Source: Aphanizomenon flos-aquae FACHB-1287 (GTDB lineage Bacteria > Cyanobacteriota > Cyanobacteriia > Cyanobacteriales > Nostocaceae). From it: 49,088 nt of DNA. The notes under the pieces are model-generated. The model saw only the letters and a list, made by a program, of their open reading frames with translations. It did not search any database and was not told the origin of the DNA. Location: assembly GCF_014698755.1 (NCBI RefSeq), contig NZ_JACJTO010000033.1:1-49088 (forward strand), in the 5' to 3' direction. Every line of letters begins with the position of its first letter. The stretch's first letter is position 1. Position numbers and translations under genes: made by a program. Shown piece by piece: positions 7,686-16,217 of the stretch.

Positions 7686-7954
7686 ATGTTTCATGAAATC
7701 TCTGCTTCAGGTCTTCTCTGGACAAGTGATTTAGACATCTTGTATGCACATTTAATTACCACCAGATGTCTATTTTGGTTGTCTTCATTACAAAGACAAT
7801 TAGCAACAAGATTGACACAATTAAGCGATCGCTTACCTGGAAGGCAAATATTCAGAAACTTTCAGAAACCTACGAAGAATGGGTTAAAGAACACCAAAAA
7901 TTGCACTATTGATTATAATTTAAATTGTCCCCCGACTTTCCTATAGCTAAATAT
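7686..7954 (+). pseudogene. Possible decayed small gene
   Basis: There are three overlapping partial frames. One from ATG 7686 runs to RQLATRLTQLSDRL (about 7790-7835). The next frame continues plausibly as AYLEGKYSETF. The third reads QKLSETYEEWVKEHQKLHY, ending at a stop near 7910. The alternation of protein-like stretches between frames suggests a frameshifted coiled-coil-like gene, but I recognise no family. It may equally be non-coding. It lies between FkbM and the retropepsin gene. Confidence 0.25.
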
Positions 7955-8566
7955 ATGAGCGAAAAATACAATAGTGCCAAAGAATGGCGTAAGGCAAATT
8001 ACCAAAAATTAAAACAATATCGTGGAGAATGGATTATTTACACTAAAGATGGTGTAGTAGCTCATCACCAAGATTATAGAATCATGACACAGCAAATTGA
8101 CCTTCAGAACTTAAAATCTTCTGACTACATCACTGAGCGTATCTACGAAAACGAATTTGTTGAGCCAGTTAAATTTTTACCAGTGCGTTTTAGAACAGTT
8201 AAAAAACATGATTGGCAGCCAAAATACGAAGTCTGTCTAACTTTTCAAAATTCTAAAATCCTGGAAATGCTCGTAGATTCTGGTTCAGATATTAGCCTAA
8301 TTACGCTTTATTTAGGTACAGATTTGGGATATGCCCTCTCTCAAGGAGAAGTTCTTAGTAATGGAGAGGGGGTAGGAGGGAGTGTACAATATGTACTCCG
8401 ACAAGTTGAAATGCAGATTGATGATTATACCTTTTCTGCTCCTGTTGCTTGGTTACAAAATGAGGATTGCCAGGAAGTTTTATTAGGTAGAGAAATCGTG
8501 TTTGATTTATTTGATATTGAATTTAAACAAGCTGAGGAGAAAATAATATTCAAATATAGGGGATAA
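7955..8566 (+). CDS. DUF5678-retropepsin-like aspartyl protease fusion
   Basis: This is a 203-residue protein from ATG 7955. An in-frame TTG at 7925 would add ten residues with no support. Residues 5-45 (KEWRKANYQKLKQYRGEWII then DGVVAHHQDY) look like DUF5678, a small domain usually found as a separate gene next to cyanobacterial clan AA proteases. Residues 95-200 are a retropepsin-like domain with the catalytic motif MLVDSGSDISLI (about 105-116) and a second flap/strand region ending VLLGREIVFDLFDIEF. Such single-domain proteases are expected to dimerise. The substrate is unknown. There are no clear ties to the polysaccharide genes around it. Confidence 0.75.
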   Translation: MSEKYNSAKEWRKANYQKLKQYRGEWIIYTKDGVVAHHQDYRIMTQQIDLQNLKSSDYITERIYENEFVEPVKFLPVRFRTVKKHDWQPKYEVCLTFQNSKILEMLVDSGSDISLITLYLGTDLGYALSQGEVLSNGEGVGGSVQYVLRQVEMQIDDYTFSAPVAWLQNEDCQEVLLGREIVFDLFDIEFKQAEEKIIFKYRG

Positions 8567-8688
8567 CTACTGGTAAGTGACAAAATAACTGCAACTACTG
8601 TAACTAAATAATTAAATCGCTGGAGATAATGCGAAACCCAGTTCCTAATTCTACAGAGTTTTATTCTGAATAATTCCGAATTGCTATA

Positions 8689-9300
8689 TCAAGACAACAA
8701 TGTTTTAATAGGTAGGAGCATAATAGCCAAAATTATATTAACTTGATTAATGTAATATTCCTGAGAATCAATTAAAACAAGATTATCTTTTAAAATCAGA
8801 AATTTCCAAACAGTTCCCGTCGAAACCACACCATAAATTTCCGGTAAAGGGTGATGTTCTTGTTGATTAAATATTTGGGCGGCTACCATTTCAGCAATAC
8901 ATTGCCCTAAACCACCCTTAATATTTTCATTTTTAGCTTCCACAATCGTAACTACTGGTACAGTAATAAAATACTGTTCCTTTGAGCAGCTAATAATATA
9001 GTCACAATAGCCAGATAACCCTTTTTCCTGATCAACATCAAATTCAGTTCCAGAAAATAAACTGATTTGATAGTTAGCTAGACGACGTACTTCTGCTAAA
9101 ATAGGAGCAATTAAAAATTCAGAACGGGCTTTTTCCGTATTAATAGCAGTTGCTAGAGGTAAGTATTCCTTCAGTGTTTGCTTCAGATAATCAGATAATA
9201 CAAGACCTTCGACTTCAGTAAATAGATTATGATCTTCCTCGATAATTAAGTTGAAAGCCCTTTTAACTTGATCAAGTGTGGTAAATTCAGTGTATGACAT
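8689..9300 (-). CDS. PD-(D/E)XK-like protein of unknown function
   Basis: This 203-residue cytoplasmic protein contains a restriction-endonuclease-like core: SGYCDYIISC (about 95-104, the Asp of the motif) and VTIVEAKNENIKGGLGQCIAEM (about 116-137, the E-x-K pair followed by the helix that usually carries Q/E). The later LPEIYGVVSTGTVWKFL matches the last strand of type I restriction R-subunit-like and related hypothetical proteins common in cyanobacteria. No methylase or specificity partner is nearby, so it is not a recognisable restriction system. It is transcribed against its neighbours and sits as an island in the polysaccharide locus. Confidence 0.7.
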   Translation of the reverse strand: MSYTEFTTLDQVKRAFNLIIEEDHNLFTEVEGLVLSDYLKQTLKEYLPLATAINTEKARSEFLIAPILAEVRRLANYQISLFSGTEFDVDQEKGLSGYCDYIISCSKEQYFITVPVVTIVEAKNENIKGGLGQCIAEMVAAQIFNQQEHHPLPEIYGVVSTGTVWKFLILKDNLVLIDSQEYYINQVNIILAIMLLPIKTLLS

Positions 9301-9588
9301 GGATTTGAGATTTGAGTTTTATAAATTTTCTGAAATTATCCTGTTATCAAGCAAATTAGGAATACACCATGGGTAATTTAGTTAACGTTACTTTCATTGT
9401 AGTCCAACTTTTCCATGCAATTAGAGCCTGTTTTGTAACTATGATCAAAATGCGGTTTCATTAAATTAATAAGTATTTGCCCAAAGCCCAGACTAATTTT
9501 TTTGCAAAAGATACCAAATGGTTTCTATGGAGGATTATGCTTTAAATTTAGTTTGTTTGTTCCACCAAATATCTGTGTTTCATATTTT

Positions 9589-10710
9589 ATGAATAAATTT
9601 AACCAATTAGTAACAATTACACCTAAAACCCATCCTCATGTATGTGGTGTTGGTGATTATACAGTTAACCTAGCTAAATACTGTAAAACTTACCATAATA
9701 TAGATATTGACTTACTAGTTGAAAAAGGTTGTCAAGCCACTTCTGAACCAGTAAATATCCTACCATATATAGAAGATTGGTCTTTAGAAAGTTGTCAAAA
9801 AACTATCAACCGGCTAGAAGCAGAAAATGTAAGAACTGTAATTTTGCAGTACGCTCCTGGATTATATTTAAAGAAAGGCTATGATCGTAATTTCATAATA
9901 TTTTGGCAAGAATGCGCCAAAAGATTTAAAACTTTACTGATTGCTCATGAAACCTATTACTGGTTTATTAAATATCCAGGTACATGGGTGAATGGCATTA
10001 TCCAGCAGTATGTTCTTCGCTCTATAGTTAATACCAGTCATCATATCTTTTGTGGTTCTGAACTTTATCTCAAACACATAAAACGCTTTAGTAACAGTCA
10101 TGACAAAATTCACTACTTACCTATACCGAATAATATTCCCCCTCAATATTTCTCTGATGAGCAAAAGCAAGCACTACGCCATCATTTAGGTATTCCTCCA
10201 CAGCAGATTGTTTTAATTCTTTTTGGTTGTTTGGCCTCAATTCGCCAAAATTGGGTAGAAAATTTAGATGTTTATCTCAGAAAATTAGGATATTCAATAA
10301 CTTGGTTGCTCTTAGGAGAAGCTAAATCTGTTAAAATTCACTTCTGTAATCCGGTGATTCGCCCTGGTTATCTATCTGCACAAGGTTTATCATACCATTT
10401 ACAAATTTCTGATTTACTGTTAATGCCTCATGAGTTTGGTGTCAGCGCCAAACGTACATCATTAATGTCTGCTTTAGAACATGGTTTACCAGTGGTTGGG
10501 ACTGATGCTAGATTAACCGACTCATTTTTACGACAATTATCTAGTATATTTTTATCCCCAGATGGCAATTACCAAGCTTTTCAAGAGCAATTACTCAATG
10601 TTTTGCAGCAAAGGTCTAATTTAAAAGGTGCTATCCAAGTAACTCAAGAGTATTACCAAAGTAATCTTAGTTGGAATGCCGTCACCACAACACTCCTACC
10701 CTATTTATAA
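9589..10710 (+). CDS. GT4-type glycosyltransferase
   Basis: This is a 373-residue protein. I chose ATG 9589 because the product then begins NQLVTITPKTHPHVCGVGDYTVNLA, the usual N-terminal Rossmann start with the donor/acceptor loop (shown part: PHVCGVGDYTVNLA). An upstream ATG at 9502 would add 29 residues with no homology-like features. The C-terminal half has VLILFGCL, RPGYLSAQGLSYHLQISDLLLMP (in part: GYLSAQGLSYHL) and KRTSLMSALEHGLPVVGTD, the GT-B C-terminal nucleotide-sugar site. It should transfer a sugar from a nucleotide donor to a lipid-linked glycan. The next gene begins 8 bp downstream, so they are probably coupled. Confidence 0.82.
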   Translation: MNKFNQLVTITPKTHPHVCGVGDYTVNLAKYCKTYHNIDIDLLVEKGCQATSEPVNILPYIEDWSLESCQKTINRLEAENVRTVILQYAPGLYLKKGYDRNFIIFWQECAKRFKTLLIAHETYYWFIKYPGTWVNGIIQQYVLRSIVNTSHHIFCGSELYLKHIKRFSNSHDKIHYLPIPNNIPPQYFSDEQKQALRHHLGIPPQQIVLILFGCLASIRQNWVENLDVYLRKLGYSITWLLLGEAKSVKIHFCNPVIRPGYLSAQGLSYHLQISDLLLMPHEFGVSAKRTSLMSALEHGLPVVGTDARLTDSFLRQLSSIFLSPDGNYQAFQEQLLNVLQQRSNLKGAIQVTQEYYQSNLSWNAVTTTLLPYL

Positions 10711-10718
10711 CCTTAACT

Positions 10719-12065
10719 ATGTTGCGTAGATCGTCAGCTAAAGTTTCTATTTTTTTACATACACTACTATTTTTAATAGTTGCTGCTTCTGCTCTAAATT
10801 ATTGGTATGTAGCAGAATATGCTATTAAGGTGAGTTGGAATACTTATTACTACCAAAAATCCAGTTACATCTCATTAGTCCCTGATTGGCAAAAGGGTTT
10901 AAAGGATTTATTTGCCTTTTTACTGTTAATCGGAAGTTTATGGTTTCCGGCAACTACTCCTAATCAAGATTTAATTAAAAATAAAGATTTAACTACTTGC
11001 TATGCTCTAAATATTGTAGTTTTAGGTATTGCGATCGCTCGTAGTATTGCTAGTAACTTTACACTTGTAATGATCTTCAATTCTGTAAGACCTTTTATCC
11101 ATCTTGTTGGATTATTTGTTTTTTGTCATCGTCATCTTCAACCTTACTATTTAAGATGGGTCTTAGAGGCTATTAATGTTTTGGCTTTAATTCAGGTATT
11201 TTATGCCTACTGGCAACGCCAAAGTGCCTTACAATACAACAATATAGATTTGTTAAATTCTGGCACTGCTCGTGCTGTTGGCACTTTTATTGGTCCTAAT
11301 ACAATGGCACTGTTTTTAGCTATGGTGTTTTACATAAATCTGTCTGTTTTACCACAACGCAAATGGCGATTTTTAATATTGTTACTTTGTGGAGTAGGGA
11401 TTTTCTTTTCTGGCTCTAGAACAGGATTATCATTAATTCTTATGCTTTCTATAATTGCATCCTATAGAAAAATTAACAAAGTATATATTAATATTTCTAA
11501 AAATAACCTATTAAATTTATTGATAACGATGCCAATAATTTCAATAATATTCATTAATATTATTAACAATGTGAATAGTATTAGTAGCCGTGCATTTTCA
11601 TCAACTACAATTGATGGTAGGGTAGACATATTTATATCATTAATTGATCGATCAGATATATGGTCATTATTATTTGGTCATCATTTAGGATATGGTTCAA
11701 ATATAGTTCAAATATTATCTGCATCATCGGAAAAAACATTAGATAACTCAACTCTTTTTATTAGTGATTCTACCTTGGCTTTTTTGTTAGGACAATTTGG
11801 TGTTTGTGGTTTATTAGTTGTGGGTATTGTGATATATATACTTTTTCAAAAAATGCCGAAATTTATATATACAGAAAATCCTTATTTGGCTTTAGTTTTT
11901 ACTGGCAATCTCAATAAAGATAAAATTGGTTTTTTAGTGTGTTTAATTGCTATTTTAGCAACTATTATTATCTTTGAAACCTATGCTGTTTTACCCATTT
12001 TAACTTCAATTTTGTTTTATTTTCAAATGCCAGATGTTCTATTCAATAGAAATAAATTATATTAG
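10719..12065 (+). CDS. Wzy-like O-antigen/exopolysaccharide polymerase
   Basis: This 448-residue polytopic membrane protein has about 11 hydrophobic stretches. I chose ATG 10719, 8 bp after the preceding glycosyltransferase stop; an upstream in-frame start at 10671 would overlap that gene. The central segment GTFIGPNTMALFLAM then FFSGSRTGLSLIL corresponds to the O-antigen ligase/polymerase (Wzy_C) core with its conserved Arg, and a periplasmic loop (about 295-365) precedes the last membrane segments. These proteins join or transfer lipid-linked repeat units in the periplasm. Together with the Wzx-like protein at 4012 it defines a Wzx/Wzy-type pathway. Confidence 0.82.
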   Translation: MLRRSSAKVSIFLHTLLFLIVAASALNYWYVAEYAIKVSWNTYYYQKSSYISLVPDWQKGLKDLFAFLLLIGSLWFPATTPNQDLIKNKDLTTCYALNIVVLGIAIARSIASNFTLVMIFNSVRPFIHLVGLFVFCHRHLQPYYLRWVLEAINVLALIQVFYAYWQRQSALQYNNIDLLNSGTARAVGTFIGPNTMALFLAMVFYINLSVLPQRKWRFLILLLCGVGIFFSGSRTGLSLILMLSIIASYRKINKVYINISKNNLLNLLITMPIISIIFINIINNVNSISSRAFSSTTIDGRVDIFISLIDRSDIWSLLFGHHLGYGSNIVQILSASSEKTLDNSTLFISDSTLAFLLGQFGVCGLLVVGIVIYILFQKMPKFIYTENPYLALVFTGNLNKDKIGFLVCLIAILATIIIFETYAVLPILTSILFYFQMPDVLFNRNKLY

Positions 12066-12432
12066 TTGCAGATTATTTATAGTTCTTTGTTTGGTTCGCT
12101 GATATTAACCATAATTCACCTGCATTGGAAATGAGGATTTCAGGTTTATACTGCTTTTTTCATCCAAGCGTTAGAGGATATTTCACCGCATAGTGATCGC
12201 CTTATATTCATGAAAAATGATGCTAACTAAGTCCACGGACGACTTACAGTTCTAGGAAACGTCCCTACAAGGGTTAAGTAGATGGGTGGAGGAAAATCAA
12301 AATATATTTCGTTTTCTGAAATGGCTAAAACTCAACCACAATAACGCATTGAGATGAATTTACATATCGTTACACATTTTGGTTATTTTACGTCCACCTA
12401 CTTATAGGATTTCGTTAAAACCTAAAAAAACT
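12066..12432. other. Intergenic region with a glycosyltransferase relic
   Basis: This 367-bp gap lies between the polymerase and the next glycosyltransferase. Positions 12111-12230 hold a decayed glycosyltransferase N-terminus, annotated separately. The remainder (12231-12432) shows no gene; it is AT-rich and presumably contains the promoter of the gene at 12433. Confidence 0.6.
12111..12230 (+). pseudogene. Decayed GT4 glycosyltransferase N-terminus
   Basis: Reading frame 12111 gives IIHLHWK, a TGA stop, then GFQVYTAFFIQALEDISPHS and DRLIFMKNDAN before TAA. This aligns with residues 4-50 of the intact enzyme just downstream (VNFHLWF..., GGIQTYCCFFLQAIQNIYP, DYDILIKHD). The match is at protein level, about 40-50 percent by eye, with a small deletion and an internal stop. 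It is the stump of a second, diverged glycosyltransferase gene. No later part of that gene is recognisable. Confidence 0.65.
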
Positions 12433-13599
12433 ATGAATCAAGTTAACTTTCACCTCTGGTTTCCCAACTTATTTGAATTTACAGGGGGTATTCAAACATA
12501 CTGCTGTTTTTTCCTCCAAGCCATTCAAAATATCTACCCCGATACTGATTATGATATCTTGATCAAACATGATAGACATTCCTCACCCAACTTCTCAACC
12601 CTAGCCCCTACTACATTTCACTTTGCTGGATCTATACCATTACCACTGAGAACACCTGTATTTGCAGCCCAGCTAATTGGTTGGGGAATCTGGAAACGCC
12701 CAAAATTAATCATTACCGGACACCTGAATTTTACCGTGGCAGCCTACTGGCTAAAACGGTTGACAAATATCCCTTATTGGACTACTGCTTATGGTATCGA
12801 GGCCTGGGATGTAAAAAACCCAGCTTTACAAACAGCTTTACATCATGCAGACCTGATTTTAGCAATTAGTAGCTATACCCGCGATCGCCTAATCAAAGAA
12901 CAAAACCTCGACCCGAATAAAATTGTTATTTTACCATGCCAGTTTGAGCCTAGTCGCTTTCAAATAGCCCCAAAACCTGCTTATTTATTAGAAAAATATG
13001 GACTAAGGCGCGAACAACCTATAGTATTAACTGTAGCTCGACTAGCGGAAGTCGAACGCTATAAGGGTTATGACCAAGTTCTCAAAGCACTTCCTCAAAT
13101 TCGTCAGCAAATTCCCGATGTTCACTACATCCTTGTGGGTAAAGGAAATGACGAAACTAGAATTAAGCAATTAATTACCCAACTCGGATTACAAGATTGT
13201 GTTACCTTAGCTGGATTTATTCCTGATGAACAACTGTGTGATTACTACAATCTCTGTGATATTTTTGCTATGCCCAGTAAAAAAGAAGGATTTGGTATTG
13301 TCTACTTAGAAGCCTTAGCTTGTGGTAAACCTGTATTGGGAGGTAATCAAGACGGTGCAACGGACGCGCTTTGTCATGGTAAACTAGGGGCGTTAGTAAA
13401 TCCTGACGATGTAAGTGAAATTACTCAAACTATTATTCAAATTTTACAAAATACATATCCCAACCCTTTAATGTATCAACCAGAATCCTTGCGTCAACAG
13501 GTCATTGATAACTTTAGTTTCGAGCAGTTTCAGAAAACATTGGCTGGATATTTGCAGGATTTTGACGGCTGGAACTCAGGGAATAAATCCCCGGCCTGA
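12433..13599 (+). CDS. GT4 family glycosyltransferase
   Basis: This is a 388-residue GT-B enzyme. ATG 12433 gives the normal start MNQVNFHLWFPNLFEFTGGI with the donor-side glycine loop; an upstream TTG frame adds nothing recognisable. The C-terminal domain shows VLTVARLAEVERYKGYDQVL, HYILVGKGNDETR, VTLAGFIPDEQL and the EX7E block AMPSKKEGFGIVYLEALACG. It transfers a sugar from a nucleotide-sugar donor during surface polysaccharide assembly. An expected RBS is not obvious (AAAAAAAC upstream). It is followed after 43 bp by a Uma2 gene that is probably unrelated in function. Confidence 0.9.
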   Translation: MNQVNFHLWFPNLFEFTGGIQTYCCFFLQAIQNIYPDTDYDILIKHDRHSSPNFSTLAPTTFHFAGSIPLPLRTPVFAAQLIGWGIWKRPKLIITGHLNFTVAAYWLKRLTNIPYWTTAYGIEAWDVKNPALQTALHHADLILAISSYTRDRLIKEQNLDPNKIVILPCQFEPSRFQIAPKPAYLLEKYGLRREQPIVLTVARLAEVERYKGYDQVLKALPQIRQQIPDVHYILVGKGNDETRIKQLITQLGLQDCVTLAGFIPDEQLCDYYNLCDIFAMPSKKEGFGIVYLEALACGKPVLGGNQDGATDALCHGKLGALVNPDDVSEITQTIIQILQNTYPNPLMYQPESLRQQVIDNFSFEQFQKTLAGYLQDFDGWNSGNKSPA

Positions 13600-13642
13600 T
13601 ATAATTGTGACAACGGCAATGAAACATAGTAGCTAGTTAATT

Positions 13643-14452
13643 ATGTATCAAAAAGAAGCACCTCCTCACAAAACCATGCCCACAATGTATGATTTACCCA
13701 GCGAAGCTGTTGAAGAAGAATTAGACTCTATACATCCCCGTCCACCATGGGAAACCATGCCCACAATGTATGATTTACCTAGTGAAAATCCAGAGGAGCC
13801 AGGTTTGCCAGACGAATTTCATGATTTTCAACCGCAATTATTACGGGAAACCTGTCAATCTACCATTTATCCCAGGGAGGAAATGTTCATTGGTACAGAT
13901 TTAAACTTATACTATGATGGTCGTCATTATTCATGGTATAAAAGACCTGATTGGTTTTTAGTCTTAGGTGTAGCTGCTTCTGAAAAACAAGAAGATATGC
14001 GGTTGAGTTATGTAATTTGGCAAGAAGGATTAGCTCCATTTTTAATAGTAGAATTATTATCACCAGGTACGGAAGCAGAAGACTTAGGACAAACATTAAG
14101 AAGCGCGAACAAACCACCCACAAAATGGCAAGCCTATGAACAGTGTTTGCGATCGCCCTACTATGTTATCTTTGATAGGTATGAAAATAAATTACGAGTA
14201 TTTCAATTGGTTGGTACAAGATATCAAGCAGTAGAACTTGTAGAGCCAGAATTCTGGTTTCCTGAATTGGAATTAGGAGTAGGAGTTTGGTCGGGAAAAT
14301 ATCAAGGTACAGAAGGTTTATGGCTACGTTGGTACAATCAAAATGGTGATTGGATTCCTACTTTTGCTGAACGAGCAGAACAGGAAAAACAGCGAGCAGA
14401 TAAATTAGCTGAAAAATTGCGAGTTTTGGGAGTCAATTTAGATGAGATTTAG
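13643..14452 (+). CDS. Uma2-family (DUF820) protein with duplicated N-terminal motif
   Basis: This 269-residue Uma2 protein has the core YPREEMFIGTDLNLYYDG, RPDWFLVLG (core Asp), VIWQEGLAPFLIVELLSPGTEAEDLG (in part: PFLIVELLSPGTEAEDL) and KWQAYEQCLRSPYYVIFDRY, with the C-terminal charged helix AERAEQEKQRADKLAEKL and final LRVLGVNLDEI. The first 45 residues contain two copies of MPTMYDLPSE (about residues 13-22 and 36-45), a DNA-level duplication of about 35 bp. It is only distantly similar to the Uma2 at 1143. Family members are predicted nucleases without a proven role. It stands inside the polysaccharide locus and breaks its continuity. Confidence 0.85.
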   Translation: MYQKEAPPHKTMPTMYDLPSEAVEEELDSIHPRPPWETMPTMYDLPSENPEEPGLPDEFHDFQPQLLRETCQSTIYPREEMFIGTDLNLYYDGRHYSWYKRPDWFLVLGVAASEKQEDMRLSYVIWQEGLAPFLIVELLSPGTEAEDLGQTLRSANKPPTKWQAYEQCLRSPYYVIFDRYENKLRVFQLVGTRYQAVELVEPEFWFPELELGVGVWSGKYQGTEGLWLRWYNQNGDWIPTFAERAEQEKQRADKLAEKLRVLGVNLDEI

Positions 14453-14558
14453 GTGAAATTTAAACATGATTATCATAGATATATATCTATTTAATTCATA
14501 GTTAAATCCAATGATTAAATTCCCGATTTTATACCAATTCATAGTGTTTTATATAGCA

Positions 14559-14581
14559 ATAAAAAATAAAAAATAAAAAAT
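14559..14581 (+). repeat. Heptamer repeat (AATAAAA) next to the asnB-type start
   Basis: Three to three and a half copies of AATAAAA lead directly into ATG 14582, leaving no Shine-Dalgarno-like sequence. It belongs with the other heptanucleotide arrays in this window and could alter spacing to the promoter or ribosome loading by copy-number change. Confidence 0.65.
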
Positions 14582-16099
14582 ATGTGCGGAATTGCGGGTA
14601 TTATCAGACTAAATACCAATAATGGAAGATTAGAAGCAAAAATCGAAAAGATGCAAACTGCACTCAAACATCGTGGACCAGATGATGCAGGTATTTATAT
14701 TTCAACTGACAAACAAGCAGCTTTAGCTCACACTCGGCTTTCTATTCTTGATCTCAGTGCTGCTGGACATCAACCCATGTCCACCACTGACAACCGCTAT
14801 CATATTACATTTAACGGAGAAATTTACAACTTTCAAGAACTACGAGAAAATCTTATTTCTCAAGGTGAAAAATTTCATTCCCAAACAGATACAGAAGTCA
14901 TTCTTAAACTATATCAAAGAATCGGTTCCGATTGTGTCCAACATTTACGAGGAATGTTTGCTTTTGCGATTTGGGATGATTTAGAAAAAACTTGTTTTTT
15001 AGCTCGTGACCATTTAGGAATTAAACCACTTTATTATTACCAATTAGGTACAACTTTAGTATTTGCGTCCGAACTCAGAGCGGTTTTAGTATCTGGTTTA
15101 CCTGCAATTAATATGAGTTTGGAAGGATTATATGGTTATTTAACAACTGGTTCAGTTCCCGAACCATACACCCTAATCGCTGACATTTATTGTTTATCCG
15201 CTGGTAATTGGCTATATTGGCAGGATGGAAATATTACTAAAAAACAATATTGGCAAATAAATTTTACTCCTGAAAAAATTTCTCCTCCAGAAGCGCGAGA
15301 AATAGTCCGTAAAGCTTTATTAGATTCCATTCAACATCATTTTATTAGTGATGTACCCGTAGGAATTTTCCTCAGTGGTGGTATTGACTCTACAACCATT
15401 CTCGGTTTAGCAACCCAAACTCAAAAATCACAATTATCTACCTATTCCATAACTTTTGCTGAATCGGAGTTCAATGAAGGAGAATTAGCTCAAAAAATCG
15501 CTAATCATTTCGGTGCAAAACACACAGAATATCAAGTTACATCATCCTTTGCTAAGACCATATTACCAGATTTCCTCGCAGCAATTGATCAACCAAGTAT
15601 TGATGGCTTTAATACATTTTGTGTCTCTAAAGTTGCCCATGATCATGGCATGAAAGTAGTATTATCAGGTTTAGGAGGAGATGAAATATTTGGTGGATAT
15701 CAGTCATTTCAAAAAGTTCCCCAAATGGTAGAATGGAGTAAAAAACTAAATATATTACCTTTCCTACGTACGGGTTTGGGTATAGGATTAGAAAGTTGGG
15801 GAAATTCACCAAGAATAAAAAGATTCGGTGATTTTTTAACACAAACCCCTAGTTTTGCTTCTGCTTATGGTACTTTTCGCGGTATTTTTTCTCATCAAGA
15901 AGCTTGTATGATTATTAATCAATTATCAATAAGCACCCCGATATTACCCCCCTTAGTCCCCCCTTATCAAGGGGGGAAACCGGAATCTAGTTCCCTCCCC
16001 TTAGTCCCCCCTTATCAAGTGGGGAAACCGGAATTTAGTTCCCTCCCCTTAGTCCCCCTTATCAAGTGGGGAAACCGGAATCTAGTTCCCTCCCCTTAG
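14582..16099 (+). CDS. asnB: Asparagine synthetase-type amidotransferase, N-terminal part (frameshifted)
   Basis: This starts MCGIAGII, with the class II glutaminase nucleophile Cys2. Further glutaminase motifs follow: KHRGPDDAG (about 29-37), FNGEIYNF (about 78-85) and FAIWDD. The synthetase domain has the PP-loop SGGIDSTT (about 264-271) and LSGLGGDEIFGGYQSF (about 360-375). From about residue 455 the sequence is made of repeat-derived PLVPPYQGGKPESSS units. In the third unit a C6 tract has only five Cs, and translation runs into LIKWGNRNLVPSP and stops at 16099. Restoring one C gives a continuous 681-residue frame to 16626. In this locus the enzyme may amidate a sugar acid (as proposed for WbpS-like proteins) rather than make free asparagine. 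It may be inactive as sequenced. Confidence 0.85.
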   Translation: MCGIAGIIRLNTNNGRLEAKIEKMQTALKHRGPDDAGIYISTDKQAALAHTRLSILDLSAAGHQPMSTTDNRYHITFNGEIYNFQELRENLISQGEKFHSQTDTEVILKLYQRIGSDCVQHLRGMFAFAIWDDLEKTCFLARDHLGIKPLYYYQLGTTLVFASELRAVLVSGLPAINMSLEGLYGYLTTGSVPEPYTLIADIYCLSAGNWLYWQDGNITKKQYWQINFTPEKISPPEAREIVRKALLDSIQHHFISDVPVGIFLSGGIDSTTILGLATQTQKSQLSTYSITFAESEFNEGELAQKIANHFGAKHTEYQVTSSFAKTILPDFLAAIDQPSIDGFNTFCVSKVAHDHGMKVVLSGLGGDEIFGGYQSFQKVPQMVEWSKKLNILPFLRTGLGIGLESWGNSPRIKRFGDFLTQTPSFASAYGTFRGIFSHQEACMIINQLSISTPILPPLVPPYQGGKPESSSLPLVPPYQVGKPEFSSLPLVPLIKWGNRNLVPSP

Positions 16100-16217
16100 T
16101 CCCCCCTTATCAAGGGGAGAAACCGGAATCTAGTTCCCTCCCCTTAGTCCCCCCTTATCAAGTGGGGAAACCGGAATCTAGTTCCCTCCCCTTAGCAAGG
16201 GGAGGGTTAGGGTGGGG
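15946..16217 (+). repeat. Five 48-bp repeat units inside the amidotransferase gene
   Basis: Units anchored on TTAGTCCCCC begin at 15953, 16001, 16049, 16096 and 16144 and a partial unit at 16192; spacings are 48, 48, 47, 48 and 48. The core CCCCCCTTATCAAGGGGGG of unit 1 is a perfect palindrome, and later units carry AAGTGGGG or AAGGGGAG instead. Each full unit encodes 16 residues (PLVPPYQ[G/V]GKPESSSL with variants). The 47-bp spacing reflects a C5 instead of C6 run at 16054-16058. Similar CCCCCCTT...AAGGGGGG sequence occurs at 17785-17814 at the end of the next gene. Confidence 0.92.

Noticed and set aside
8689-9300. Restriction-modification system
   Set aside because: A PD-(D/E)XK-like core is visible but there is no methyltransferase or specificity gene nearby.
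15946-16217. Possible CRISPR array
   Set aside because: Units are contiguous 48-bp tandem repeats with no unique spacers and they encode protein in frame.
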